Below are positions 25,266-33,982 of a DNA stretch of 64,000 nt, piece after piece. Both the position numbers and the translations under genes were made by a program. The notes beneath the pieces are model-generated. The model was given only the letters and a program-made list of their open reading frames with translations, was not told the DNA's origin and did not search any database. This DNA is from Listeria weihenstephanensis (lineage in GTDB: Bacteria > Bacillota > Bacilli > Lactobacillales > Listeriaceae). Numbering within the stretch: position 1 is the stretch's first letter; each line of letters begins with the position of its first letter. Location: positions 2,740,036 through 2,804,035 of the forward strand of contig NZ_CP011102.1 in assembly GCF_003534205.1 (NCBI RefSeq), read 5' to 3'.

Positions 25266-25784
25266 ATGCCAAGTTTTCACTTTCAAAAACCATTAGTCAT
25301 ACGAAAAAATAACCCCATCGAAATTCAAAATGAAAAAGAAGAGCTTGTTGGAACCATCGAAAAAATTTCATCCCGCATTTCTTTCCAAAATAATAATCCA
25401 TTGTACAGCTACACTAACGAAGCGGTACATAAAGAACTCGCCACGTTAACCGTCGAAATTGGCTGGCTTGGAGAAGATGGCTCATCCGTTGTATACCACA
25501 ATATCGAGCCCCATTTTGATATGTCATTCAAAGAAATTCCCAGCAGCAACCACAGCCTCCATATAAAAGGAATGAAAGAGGACCATCGCATCGATATTAT
25601 TCAGTCCGAAGCAAAAGGTCCTATAAAAATCCTGCTTGACCACACTGATACGTGCCATATTGCAGTTGATAAATCGCTATCAGGTAGCGCCGTCTCTATC
25701 GAATACCAGGAAACTGAAATCTTGCCTCCCGCTTTTTTCCTACTATCTTTCTTCATTATTAAACTTATCAAAGAAGAGTTCTAA
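25266..25784 (+). CDS. Tubby/LURP-one-like domain protein (tentative)
   Basis: A 172-residue protein. It is mainly beta-strand in pattern (EIQNEKEELVGTIEKISSR, ATLTVEIGWLGEDGS), ending in a hydrophobic helix (AFFLLSFFIIKLI), reminiscent of the bacterial tubby C-terminal-like/YxjI group whose membrane-anchored beta barrels are small and often stress-linked. I am not sure of the family. TCAGGAGAT precedes the ATG. It has its own sigma-B-like promoter and a terminator, so it stands alone as a probable general-stress gene. Confidence 0.7.
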   Translation: MPSFHFQKPLVIRKNNPIEIQNEKEELVGTIEKISSRISFQNNNPLYSYTNEAVHKELATLTVEIGWLGEDGSSVVYHNIEPHFDMSFKEIPSSNHSLHIKGMKEDHRIDIIQSEAKGPIKILLDHTDTCHIAVDKSLSGSAVSIEYQETEILPPAFFLLSFFIIKLIKEEF

Positions 25785-25790
25785 AACAGC

Positions 25791-25828
25791 AAAACTCCGA
25801 ATCAGCTCATCTGAATCGGAGTTTTTTT
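25791..25828. terminator. Bidirectional terminator
   Basis: AAAACTCCGAATCAG (25791-25805) pairs with 25811-25825 with one mismatch. A and T runs flank it between converging genes. Confidence 0.85.
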
Positions 25829-25837
25829 AATGGTAAC

Positions 25838-26275
25838 TTATTCATCATCCCTTTCAAGATCATCCATCAACCTAGCTAAGAGGGTATCTCCATGACGCCC
25901 TAGAACCTCACGATCATTATACACCTGAATAAATCCATCGATCCCGATATTCGCAAACTCAATCTCATGCTCTGGCGTAAACAACTTGCCCAGTTCCACC
26001 TCGAGCACCTGAAAAAGATCATCCAACACGCGTAATGGACGTTCCCCCTGCTCATCTTCCATCCGCTTTGTAAATTTCTTCAGTTCACCTTGAACCAAGT
26101 CATTCACCACGCGCCGATCCTTTCTTTGCAACATCGGATCATCCGTTTTCGCATCGTAAGCCGCCTTATTCTTAGCAACAAAAATCTCCAGACATAAAAG
26201 TGTCCCATCAAATATTCCCCGAGAATCATTCGGTATCTCAAACTCCTGTATAACTAGCTCATATTCTTTCTCCAT
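25838..26275 (-). CDS. Hypothetical acidic protein
   Basis: A 145-residue soluble, highly acidic protein, probably helical (DRRVVNDLVQGELKKFTKRMEDEQ, partial). I do not recognise a family. It has no signal peptide or membrane segment and few aromatic residues. The ATG follows a weak GAGATGGAG site near 26279. It is transcribed alone from the AT-rich region shared with the secreted protein gene and ends at the shared terminator. Confidence 0.75.
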   Translation of the reverse strand: MEKEYELVIQEFEIPNDSRGIFDGTLLCLEIFVAKNKAAYDAKTDDPMLQRKDRRVVNDLVQGELKKFTKRMEDEQGERPLRVLDDLFQVLEVELGKLFTPEHEIEFANIGIDGFIQVYNDREVLGRHGDTLLARLMDDLERDDE

Positions 26276-26551
26276 CTCGAATCACTCTCATTTCGTTTGC
26301 ATTTTAAATATACGTGGTTAAATATCAACACCTTCAATATAACACGACATCAGTATTCGCGCCAAATGAAAAATAAGACTGAAATACCTCTTTACCTAGT
26401 AGTAATAAAGAATATTAATTTCAACAGTTATTTATTGTATTATATTAACAAAGAAAGCGTTCTTATGGTAACTTTAAAGAAGTGTATAATTTATTTACGC
26501 TACTAGCGTCTTAGAGTTATACCAAAAATACATATAAGGGAGAAAAGTGAA
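26276..26551. other. AT-rich divergent intergenic region
   Basis: 276 bases of markedly AT-rich sequence. A likely promoter for the secreted protein gene is TTATGG, 16 bases, TATAAT near 26463-26490. A 69-codon open frame here has no ribosome binding site or recognisable product and was not called. Confidence 0.4.
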
Positions 26552-27517
26552 ATGAAACTAAAATTTATTGTAGCTGCTGTAACGCTTACTGTTTCCTCAA
26601 TCTGTCCAGCATTTTCCACAATAGTAAATGCTGACGAACAATTGCCTGCTGTGGTATTTGAGAACGATCAAATTTCTAATGACAAAGATTTATACAAGTT
26701 AGCTCAAAAGCAAGAGCAGGAAAATATTGATGATATCAAAATAGCTGGTGAGGAAATTCCATTAGATTTAGTTGATACTGAATCAATTATTCAAACTGAT
26801 ACTAGCGAACCAGAAAATCTGGATGTATCGAGAGCTACTGAGGTTCTTCTTGTTGATAAAACAACAGATGACGACTATTCAGCCTACATGACATCAACTA
26901 TATTTATTGAAGGCGACAGTGATTCAGCCATATCTTCAAATCTTGTTGCTCCCGAAAAAGCTCAAACTTCAGATATTAATGATGATTTAAAAGTAGACAA
27001 TAGTAGCACCTATAAGAACATTGGTTCAAACTTAGTAGAAAAGTTAAGCGGAAACCATAAAAATACTATTTTTCCAACTCTTATTGCAAGTTGGACCGAT
27101 AGTAAATCATCTCAAAAGTATGATAGCGGACGAAATGTTTTGTTAACTATGAAAATTTATTATCATTATCAAAATAAGGGAGGCGCAAATCATCTTGATA
27201 TGAACTACGTAGAGTATTGGACAACTCCTAAAGCTAAGGGCTCATCTGTTGGCTATAGAAAACTTGAGTTTAAGCAAATGGGATTATCAGGCTATAAGTC
27301 TGGATGGATATATAATACCCATGCTAGCTACCCTACATCAAATCATAAAACGGTAAATGTTCCTGATAGTTGGCCTCCAGTTCTAACAAGTAATGCTTTT
27401 GTAGGCGCTAAAATACAAGCAACAATTTATGGTTCTAATAATAAATCATATCATGTTGCAACTACAACAATGCTACTTGATAACCTTGGAGTAAACAAAG
27501 GTAGAGGTTCTTGGTAA
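26552..27517 (+). CDS. Secreted protein of unknown function
   Basis: A 321-residue protein with a clear Sec signal peptide: basic start, hydrophobic core (FIVAAVTLTVSSICPAF) and a probable cut after VNA (near residue 27). Residues 28-165 are acidic, Ser/Thr/Asp-rich and probably unstructured. Residues 170-321 form a compact aromatic-rich domain (KIYYHYQNKGG, VEYWTTPKAKG, GWIYNTHASYP) likely to be beta-rich. There is no LPXTG, LysM or GW anchor, so it should be released. I do not recognise the family. Base composition is clearly more AT-rich than its neighbours, hinting at acquisition. AAGGGAG precedes the ATG. Confidence 0.85.
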   Translation: MKLKFIVAAVTLTVSSICPAFSTIVNADEQLPAVVFENDQISNDKDLYKLAQKQEQENIDDIKIAGEEIPLDLVDTESIIQTDTSEPENLDVSRATEVLLVDKTTDDDYSAYMTSTIFIEGDSDSAISSNLVAPEKAQTSDINDDLKVDNSSTYKNIGSNLVEKLSGNHKNTIFPTLIASWTDSKSSQKYDSGRNVLLTMKIYYHYQNKGGANHLDMNYVEYWTTPKAKGSSVGYRKLEFKQMGLSGYKSGWIYNTHASYPTSNHKTVNVPDSWPPVLTSNAFVGAKIQATIYGSNNKSYHVATTTMLLDNLGVNKGRGSW

Positions 27518-27573
27518 GTTAGTGTTTACTTTTCCTTATTCAAACAAAGAATAAAACTTATTTTATTAAACTA

Positions 27574-27606
27574 CACGCACCCATATCTAGGCTGGTGCGT
27601 GTTTTT
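27574..27606 (+). terminator. Terminator of the secreted protein gene
   Basis: CACGCACC (27574-27581) pairs with GGTGCGTG (27594-27601), followed by five T. Confidence 0.88.
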
Positions 27607-27632
27607 GATATAAAAGAATTTTATATCAAAAA
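27602..27632. promoter_or_regulatory. Perfect 14-base palindrome before the amino-acid ABC promoter
   Basis: TTTTTGATATAAAA (27602-27615) and its exact complement (27619-27632) around GAA. It lies six bases upstream of the -35 box of the following promoter, so it could be an operator; it could also fold in the preceding transcript. Confidence 0.5.
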
Positions 27633-27637
27633 ACCTA

Positions 27638-27666
27638 TTGCATAATTACTCAAAAACATGTATTAT
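27638..27666 (+). promoter_or_regulatory. Sigma-A promoter of the amino-acid ABC operon
   Basis: TTGCAT (27638-27643), 17 bases, TATTAT (27661-27666), about 100 bases before the coding start. Confidence 0.65.
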
Positions 27667-27769
27667 TATATTTATCGAAAGAAGCCATAAATTCTATGTT
27701 CATCTTTAATAGTTATTCATTAAAATGCATAAACTAGCAGGATGATATACATTATAAAGGAGTGTACTT

Positions 27770-29236
27770 ATGATTAAAGGGAAGTTTTATCTCAAATTAA
27801 CCGCTATATTTTTTATATTAATGATCGTCTTTTCTAGTTTTTCACCAGTTTTAGCCGCAGACAAAGACACGTCGCTGGCTGATGTGAAGGAACGTGGTAA
27901 GCTCGTAGTCGGACTCTCTGCGGACTATCCTCCTTATGAATTCCATAAAACTATTAAAGGAAAAGATACTTATGTTGGTTTTGACATTAGTATTGCAAAA
28001 AAAATTGCCAAAGATATGGGTGTTGATCTAAGTATTAGTGAAATGGACTTCGATAGTCTCTTGCCCGCTTTAAAAACTAATAAAATTGATGTCATTATCT
28101 CTGGTATGTCTCCAACTCCAGAACGTCTCAAAGAAGTAGATTTTTCCGATCCATATATGACGGTTCAACAAAAGGTCGTTATTCGTAAAGAGGATAAAAA
28201 TAAATATCAATCTACCACTGATTTTCAGGGTGCAAAAGTAGGGGCGCAAAAGCAATCAACTCAAGAAGCTTTAGCCCAAGATGAACTGACTGGCGCTAAT
28301 GTAAAATCGTTATCTAAAGTAACTACATTAATGCTTGAATTACAGCAAAAAAAATTAGATGCAGTTGTTTTAGAAGGACCTGTTGCCGACGCATATATCA
28401 CGCAATATGACGACTTAATGATCTCTGATGTTAATTTCGTTAATGGTACAAAACAAACTGCCATAGCAATGAATAAAGGAACTACATCACTGCAAAAAAG
28501 TATAAATACCTCCTTAAAAGAGATTAAAGATAAAGGCCTATTGAAACAATATCAAGAAGAAGCTAGTAAAGCCATGTTTAAAGAGGGCAATTTCTTCACA
28601 CAATATGGTTCCTATTATTTAAAAGGCGCACTATACACAATTGGTATCGCAGCTATCGGAGTATTTTTTGGTGCCATTATTGGTGCTTTAATTGCTCTCA
28701 TGAAATTATCTAGAACAAGGTGGCTACGTTGGCCTGCAAATTGCTACATTGAATTTTTACGCGGAACCCCACTTCTAGTTCAGATTTTCTTAGTCTATTT
28801 TGGTACAACTGCAATATTTGCAGGCTTCAACTTACCAGCGATCGTTGCTGGTTGTATCGCCCTATCGCTCAACAGTGCCGCTTACGTTGCTGAAATCATT
28901 CGTGCTGGAATCATGGCCGTTGATAAAGGTCAAGAAGAAGCCGCACGTAGTCTTGGTATGACGAAAGGCGCGAGCATGCGTTACATCATTTTGCCACAAG
29001 CGATTAAAAATATTTTACCAGCGCTTGGCAATGAATTTATTACTGTTATTAAAGAATCTTCCATGGTATCGATTATCGGTATCGGCGAATTGATGTTTAT
29101 GTCCGGAGTCGTTGCGGGAGCTAGTCTAAACGCTTTCCTTCCATACGCAGTCGCAGCCGTGATTTACTTCATCCTAACGTTTGGTCTATCAAGACTTCTA
29201 GGCGTTGCTGAAAGGAGAATGAGAACAAGTGATTAA
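27770..29236 (+). CDS. arpJ: Amino-acid ABC transporter, fused substrate-binding and permease protein (ArpJ-type)
   Basis: A 488-residue fusion. It has a signal/anchor peptide (residues 1-30, ending SPVLAADKD), a periplasmic-type amino-acid-binding domain (about 35-265, with [11 protein letters not shown] and [19 protein letters not shown]), then a permease domain (about 280-485) with the EAA loop in [27 protein letters not shown]. Such fusions serve polar amino acids (Gln, Glu, Arg or cystine-type). Gene order suits L. monocytogenes lmo2250 (arpJ); the symbol rests on that memory. AAAGGAG precedes the ATG. The ATPase gene overlaps its end by 8 bases. Confidence 0.9.
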   Translation: MIKGKFYLKLTAIFFILMIVFSSFSPVLAADKDTSLADVKERGKLVVGLSADYPPYEFHKTIKGKDTYVGFDISIAKKIAKDMGVDLSISEMDFDSLLPALKTNKIDVIISGMSPTPERLKEVDFSDPYMTVQQKVVIRKEDKNKYQSTTDFQGAKVGAQKQSTQEALAQDELTGANVKSLSKVTTLMLELQQKKLDAVVLEGPVADAYITQYDDLMISDVNFVNGTKQTAIAMNKGTTSLQKSINTSLKEIKDKGLLKQYQEEASKAMFKEGNFFTQYGSYYLKGALYTIGIAAIGVFFGAIIGALIALMKLSRTRWLRWPANCYIEFLRGTPLLVQIFLVYFGTTAIFAGFNLPAIVAGCIALSLNSAAYVAEIIRAGIMAVDKGQEEAARSLGMTKGASMRYIILPQAIKNILPALGNEFITVIKESSMVSIIGIGELMFMSGVVAGASLNAFLPYAVAAVIYFILTFGLSRLLGVAERRMRTSD

Positions 29237-29951
29237 AGTAACCAAACTACAAAAACATTTTGATAAATTAGAAGTTCTAAAAGGACTTGATATAGAAGTA
29301 GAAAAAGGCGAGGTGGTCGTTGTCATCGGCCCCTCAGGATCTGGAAAAAGTACCTTCCTGCGCTGCTTAAACTTACTCGAACAACCAACTGGCGGCGTCA
29401 TCGAATTCGAAGGTACTAACCTCACGGACAAAGACGTCAACATCAATGATTTGCGTCAACGGATGGGCATGGTTTTCCAAAGCTTCAACCTATTTCCACA
29501 TAAAACTGTACTCGACAACCTAACCCTTGCACCCCTAAAAGTGAAAGGTGAATCTGCTGAGACCGCGAAAAAACATGCCTTGTCCTTGCTTGATAAAGTC
29601 GGGCTTGCTGATAAAGCAAACAGCTACCCATCGTCCCTATCTGGCGGACAAAAACAACGGGTTGCCATCGCGCGCGCCTTGGCAATGAATCCCGACGTGA
29701 TGCTCTTTGACGAACCGACATCCGCGCTCGATCCAGAAATGGTCGGCGAAGTACTTCAAGTTATGAAAAGTCTCGCTAAAGAAGGCATGACCATGGTCGT
29801 TGTCACTCACGAAATGGGCTTTGCCAAAGAAGTAGCCGATCGCGTCATCTTCATGGACGGCGGTTATATTCAAGAAGAAGGTACGCCAGAACAAATTTTC
29901 GGCAACCCGCAAAACGAAAGAACACAAAGTTTCCTCGGAAAAGTGTTATAA
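29229..29951 (+). CDS. Amino-acid ABC transporter ATP-binding protein
   Basis: A 240-residue polar-amino-acid ABC ATPase (GlnQ/PAAT type). Walker [14 protein letters not shown] (near residue 35), Q-loop [10 protein letters not shown], signature [16 protein letters not shown], Walker [15 protein letters not shown] and the H-loop VVVTHEMGF are all present. GTG start, overlapping the permease gene by 8 bases with AAGGAGA upstream. It energises the fused transporter. Confidence 0.96.
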   Translation: MIKVTKLQKHFDKLEVLKGLDIEVEKGEVVVVIGPSGSGKSTFLRCLNLLEQPTGGVIEFEGTNLTDKDVNINDLRQRMGMVFQSFNLFPHKTVLDNLTLAPLKVKGESAETAKKHALSLLDKVGLADKANSYPSSLSGGQKQRVAIARALAMNPDVMLFDEPTSALDPEMVGEVLQVMKSLAKEGMTMVVVTHEMGFAKEVADRVIFMDGGYIQEEGTPEQIFGNPQNERTQSFLGKVL

Positions 29952-29957
29952 TAAGTG

Positions 29958-29998
29958 AAAAAGTGGAATGCAAACTCAAGCTGCATTCCACTTTTATC
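29958..29998 (+). terminator. Terminator between ABC ATPase and aminotransferase genes
   Basis: AAAAAGTGGAATGCA (29958-29972) pairs with TGCATTCCACTTTT (29982-29995). The stem is strong but the T run is short, so some read-through into the aminotransferase is possible. Confidence 0.75.
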
Positions 29999-30019
29999 TA
30001 CATATGGAGGTTTTTTTAA

Positions 30020-31159
30020 ATGAAATTAGCTAAAAAATATCAACAAGCGCCCGTCAATATCTTATCTCAAATTACAACTATCGCGAAAACAACGCCGAAC
30101 TTGATTGACTTTTCGATTGGAGATCCAGACCTTATTACTGACCAAGAAATCATCGAAGCTGCTTTCAAAGATGTGAAAAATGGCCAAACCAAATATACCG
30201 AGGCATCTGGTGACATCGAATTACTCCAAGCGATTTCTGGATTTTACGATCGTACATACAATTTACAGTTCTCCACCAGCCAAATCCGCGCAACGGTCGG
30301 CGCATGCCACGCGATGTATCTCGCACTTCAAGCCATCATTGATCCTGGCGACGAAGTTATCATCCACGAACCGTACTTCACGCCTTACAAAGATCAAGTT
30401 CTGGCGGCTGGCGGCGTTCCCATCTTCATTCCAACCTATGAAAAAGACGATTTTGCGATCAATATGGATATTTTAAACGCTGCGATTACAAGTAAAACAA
30501 AAGCGTTGATTCTAAATTCACCGAACAACCCAACAGGCGCCGTTTTCTCAAGTGAAATCTTTGAAGAAATCGCCTCACTCGCGAAAAAACACGATTTTTA
30601 CATCTTATCCGATGAAGTCTACGATGGCTTCAGTTTCTATGAAAAGTTCACCCCAATGGCGCAATACGCACCAGAACACACCATCACACTCGGCAGCCTC
30701 TCGAAAAATTTTGCGATGACAGGCTGGCGAATTGGCTACATGATCGCGGGCGAATATATCATCCAAGCCGTGAAGGCGATCAACGAAGGCATTACATTCT
30801 CGGCACCCTCACCGTCCCAGAGAGCCGCGATACACGCTCTAAATAATGCAGACAAGTTTATACCAGAAGTCACAAAAACGTTCCAAAAACGTCTAGAATA
30901 CGTCGGAAAACGCGTTTCTGAGATACCTTACCTTTCGATCCACCCAGTAAAAGGCACAATCTATGCTTTCATTAACATAAGCGGCTCCGGAATGACCTCC
31001 GTCCCATTCTGCGAATACGTCCTAAAAGAAACGCAAGTATTGCTGATCCCAGGTCTAGCATTTGGCGACACTGGAGATAATTACGTCCGCCTAGCCGCGA
31101 CACAGGATTTGGACGTGTTAAAAGAAGCATTCGACCGATTAGCTAAACTTTCTTTCTAA
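30020..31159 (+). CDS. Class I/II PLP-dependent aminotransferase
   Basis: A 379-residue fold-type I aminotransferase (aspartate/PatA-like). PLP-site features: the Asn of NSPNNPTGAVFSSE near residue 165, the Asp-Tyr of SDEVYDGFSF near 195, and the Schiff-base Lys in LGSLSKNFAMTGWRIGY near 230; a carboxylate-binding Arg lies near the C-terminus (NYVRLAA). GGAGG precedes the ATG. It follows the amino-acid ABC genes with only a terminator between, so it may process the imported amino acid. Confidence 0.92.
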   Translation: MKLAKKYQQAPVNILSQITTIAKTTPNLIDFSIGDPDLITDQEIIEAAFKDVKNGQTKYTEASGDIELLQAISGFYDRTYNLQFSTSQIRATVGACHAMYLALQAIIDPGDEVIIHEPYFTPYKDQVLAAGGVPIFIPTYEKDDFAINMDILNAAITSKTKALILNSPNNPTGAVFSSEIFEEIASLAKKHDFYILSDEVYDGFSFYEKFTPMAQYAPEHTITLGSLSKNFAMTGWRIGYMIAGEYIIQAVKAINEGITFSAPSPSQRAAIHALNNADKFIPEVTKTFQKRLEYVGKRVSEIPYLSIHPVKGTIYAFINISGSGMTSVPFCEYVLKETQVLLIPGLAFGDTGDNYVRLAATQDLDVLKEAFDRLAKLSF

Positions 31160-31176
31160 CCATTCTAATATTCCAC

Positions 31177-31207
31177 TTGACCATGGGTGTGCCCCATGGT
31201 CTATACT
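31177..31207 (+). promoter_or_regulatory. MerR-type promoter with 19-base spacer and palindromic operator
   Basis: TTGACC (31177-31182), a 19-base spacer, TATACT (31202-31207). A perfect dyad, GACCATGGG (31179-31187) and CCCATGGTC (31193-31201), fills the spacer. An over-long spacer carrying the dyad is the hallmark of MerR-activated promoters. Confidence 0.88.
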
Positions 31208-31240
31208 TGTTTTATAAACCAAGTAATAAGGATGCCGAAG

Positions 31241-32035
31241 ATGAATTCTAATTTAAAAATCGGTGAACTAGCACAACTTATGAATGTATCCATTTACCAA
31301 ATTCGCTATTTCGAGGAAAAGGGCATTTTTTCACCAGCCTATATCGACGCAAACGGCTATCATATGTACGGTTTAGACGAGATATACCAACTATCAAACA
31401 TCTTGCTATTTCGAAATCTAGGTATCTCTGTCCCTGAAATTAAGGCTTTGATGGAGAAGTATACCCCCAGTGAAAGCGAACAACTACTTCAAACTGCTCT
31501 ATCTCGCCTAGAAAATAAAATCATCCAGCTAGAGTCTGTCAAAAAACAGGTCGAAACAGTCCTAACCAATGCCACGTCCGCCAGTCCTAATACTAGCCAG
31601 ATAAAGCATTATCCAAAACGGCATTTTCAGCAAATAAAGTATGATGAACAAACAGGTAACGTGGATCTCCATCACTTAAAAGAAACCATGCGTGACTCTG
31701 ATATACACGTTTTTAACAGTGATATCTTTTACACTACTATAAACAATGCAACCCAAGCCTTTATTGAGTCGCCGCTTTCCGATGATCTCGTTTTGCAGTC
31801 TGGTGACTATTTAGTACAGAGCGTTCTCGTTTCAAACGAAGCCGAACTTGAACAAGCTATTTCTCTATTTGAAAAGGAACCTGTTTTTGAACTATGCCCA
31901 CCAACTCTAATCCTATGCCAAGAAAAATCCTATTCCTCTATTTTCCATTCTGATTATGTCGTTTTCGATATCCAAGCAAAAATGGAGTGGAAAGGCGGCG
32001 AAGATATTGCCTCAAAATCTGATTATCTCGTGTAG
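31241..32035 (+). CDS. MerR-family transcriptional regulator
   Basis: A 264-residue MerR regulator. N-terminal winged HTH: KIGELAQLMNVSIYQIRYFEEKG at residues 6-28 (in part), followed by MYGLDEIYQLSNILLFRNLGIS. A dimerisation coiled coil (about 75-120) leads to a C-terminal domain of about 130 residues, probably ligand-binding, that I cannot name. I place the start at 31241 because the promoter ends at 31207 and AAGGA lies 8 bases before it. It is followed by overlapping GNAT and hydrolase genes and is predicted to control its own operon. Confidence 0.9.
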   Translation: MNSNLKIGELAQLMNVSIYQIRYFEEKGIFSPAYIDANGYHMYGLDEIYQLSNILLFRNLGISVPEIKALMEKYTPSESEQLLQTALSRLENKIIQLESVKKQVETVLTNATSASPNTSQIKHYPKRHFQQIKYDEQTGNVDLHHLKETMRDSDIHVFNSDIFYTTINNATQAFIESPLSDDLVLQSGDYLVQSVLVSNEAELEQAISLFEKEPVFELCPPTLILCQEKSYSSIFHSDYVVFDIQAKMEWKGGEDIASKSDYLV

Positions 32036-32612
32036 TTATAAACAAGAATACGCCATTCAAAAACTAGTTTTAACTGCATTTCGCTCCAAATTTACGACAA
32101 AAAAACTCAACGAAGAACAACAGTTACAATTAATCCGTTCCTTTTGGCAAATCACCGATGACGATCCTACCCAAAAACAATTCGTGGCTTTAAAGAATGA
32201 CGAGGTTCGCGGCACGATGTTGCTTCGATTTAAATCCATAAAAACAGCAAAGCCTAGCTGGAACTTTTTATCCCAATGTCGCACTTTTGGCGTTAGAAAC
32301 ACACTAAGAATCATGACCCAATTGCTCGCATTAGAACATACTTTAACCGATAACGAGTGCTACATCGACCATATCGCCGTGGATCACACCGCCCAACGAC
32401 AAGGAATCGGAAAAGCGCTACTCCAACGCGCGCAATCAGAAATCAGCTCCAATGAAAGACTCACACTATACGTTTCCGAAAAAAATAACAACGCAATTCA
32501 GCTATACAAAGCCCTAGGATTCCAAATCACAAAGCAAAACACTAGTTTACTACGAGGACTTTTATTTAACGAAGCCTCATGGATTTTTATGGAATGGAGG
32601 AAACTAACATGA
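32007..32612 (+). CDS. GNAT-family N-acetyltransferase
   Basis: About 201 residues from a TTG at 32007, which has AAAGG upstream and overlaps the MerR gene by 29 bases; an ATG at 31956 (218 residues, 80-base overlap) is the alternative. The acetyl-CoA motif A is clear: CYIDHIAVDHTAQRQGIGKALLQRA, given in part, around residues 125-150 (R/Q-x-x-G-x-G/A), followed by the typical NNAIQLYKALGFQ motif B. The acceptor is unknown. It is between the MerR regulator and a hydrolase whose start overlaps its stop (ATGA). Confidence 0.9.
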   Translation: MPQNLIISCSYKQEYAIQKLVLTAFRSKFTTKKLNEEQQLQLIRSFWQITDDDPTQKQFVALKNDEVRGTMLLRFKSIKTAKPSWNFLSQCRTFGVRNTLRIMTQLLALEHTLTDNECYIDHIAVDHTAQRQGIGKALLQRAQSEISSNERLTLYVSEKNNNAIQLYKALGFQITKQNTSLLRGLLFNEASWIFMEWRKLT

Positions 32613-33622
32613 AAAAAATATTACTCTTTATCGGCATTCCTCTCCTTCTGCTAATCGGCGTATTTCTATATGAAAATAGCTATAACATGAAAGAGAGCAC
32701 AAAAATAATTCACACCACTTCCACTCCATTAAACGCCTTCATCGCGAAGCCCAGTCACGGTACAAAACAGCAAGGACTTGTCGTTTTTGTCCACGGAGAC
32801 GGGCCAATGGATGCTACCCAAGATGGAGGTTATAAGCCACTTATGGAAAAATTTGCAGAAAGCGGCTATACATCCATCTCCTGGGATAAACCCGGTATTG
32901 GCAAGTCTCAAGGAAACTGGTTAAACCAATCCATGGACGACCGCGCAACAGAAGTAAACGATGTCATCACATGGGCTAAACAACAACCCAATATCAACAC
33001 CGACAAAATCGTACTTTGGGGAGCCAGCCAAGCCGGTTGGGTCATTCCAAAAGTCATGGCTAGCGGTGAACACAAATTCGCCCTCACCATCCTAGCATCC
33101 CCAGCCATAAACTGGATTGAACAAGGCCAATTCAACACACAACAAGAACTACAAAACGAGGGGAAAACAGCCCAACAAATCAAAACAACGACAAAAAAAG
33201 ACCAAGAAATCTTGACCCTACTAAACAATAATTCCTCCTATTCAACCTATCAAAAAATCGCACCAGAAGAAAACGCGATGACGAAGGACCGTTGGCAGTT
33301 CGTCCAAAAAAACTATCAATCTGACGCCACAGCCGACCTAAAAAAAATCACAACACCAGTACTACTTTTGCTCGCTGAAAAAGATCGCAACGTAGACATC
33401 CAAGATACAAAACAAGTCTACACCCAGACGATTCCCGAAAAACTACTCACCACCGTCACTATTAAGAACACACAACACGCCATGCTAAACCCACAAATCG
33501 CCAATTCCAAATGGCTCACAACCCTGACCGCCATCATGGCACCAAAAGACCAACTCCTAGACAAAGACTACCTAAACACCTGCCAAAAAAGCCTAAACCA
33601 ACTAAACAAAAATAAGGACTAA
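32609..33622 (+). CDS. Membrane-anchored alpha/beta hydrolase
   Basis: A 337-residue alpha/beta hydrolase with an N-terminal anchor or uncleaved signal (KKILLFIGIPLLLLIGVFLY), so the domain faces outside. Oxyanion region VVFVHGDGPMDATQDGG, nucleophile elbow LWGASQAGWV (Ser near residue 140), acid in LLAEKDRNVD and His in KNTQHAML near the end complete the triad. The start at 32609 is set by GGAGG and the ATGA overlap with the GNAT stop. Substrate unknown; linkage to a MerR sensor and acetyltransferase suggests response to a small toxic molecule. Confidence 0.9.
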   Translation: MKKILLFIGIPLLLLIGVFLYENSYNMKESTKIIHTTSTPLNAFIAKPSHGTKQQGLVVFVHGDGPMDATQDGGYKPLMEKFAESGYTSISWDKPGIGKSQGNWLNQSMDDRATEVNDVITWAKQQPNINTDKIVLWGASQAGWVIPKVMASGEHKFALTILASPAINWIEQGQFNTQQELQNEGKTAQQIKTTTKKDQEILTLLNNNSSYSTYQKIAPEENAMTKDRWQFVQKNYQSDATADLKKITTPVLLLLAEKDRNVDIQDTKQVYTQTIPEKLLTTVTIKNTQHAMLNPQIANSKWLTTLTAIMAPKDQLLDKDYLNTCQKSLNQLNKNKD

Positions 33623-33982
33623 CAATCGCCCACAAGCAATCACCAGTCCTATAACACAAAAAATCATACTAACAAATGCTCGAATCCCAGTATGAGAGCA
33701 TCAAAATAGTGCTTCTAACGACAGAAATAAGGTTTTCCCTAAAAAATCATACTCCCCGCCAGTTCCACAACCGTACCACCAAACCTCAGCGGAGCGAGAA
33801 GGCCTTAGTTCCTAGGCAAAAGCGAGTACCGAAGCGGAATGTACGATTTGTACATCAACTGAAAACAGGGAGGGAGTCTTATCTCCCCGACCATGTGAGA
33901 AGTTATGCGAAACAAAGAGTAGAAGAGCATCGGAACGGAACTTTTAACGACGGAGATGAGGTCTTCTCGCTCCGCTGAAAGA
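33623..33982. repeat. Intergenic hairpin element E3
   Basis: A gene-free stretch. A perfect 15-base inverted repeat (CAGCGGAGCGAGAAG at 33787-33801, complement at 33963-33977) bounds the element. Inside, 33812-33830 (19 bases) and 33932-33952 (21 bases) are exact matches, in reverse, to modules of element E1 at 19.3 kb, and GTAC-type small palindromes sit between (GTACGATTTGTAC at 33841-33853). Its right arm ends next to the stop codon of the following minus-strand gene. Confidence 0.8.

Noticed and set aside
26297-26506. 69-codon plus-strand frame
   Set aside because: No ribosome binding site, AT-rich composition only, and no recognisable protein features.
33676-33978. 100-codon plus-strand frame in the E3 region
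   Set aside because: It reads through the hairpin repeat; the composition reflects the repeat, not a protein.
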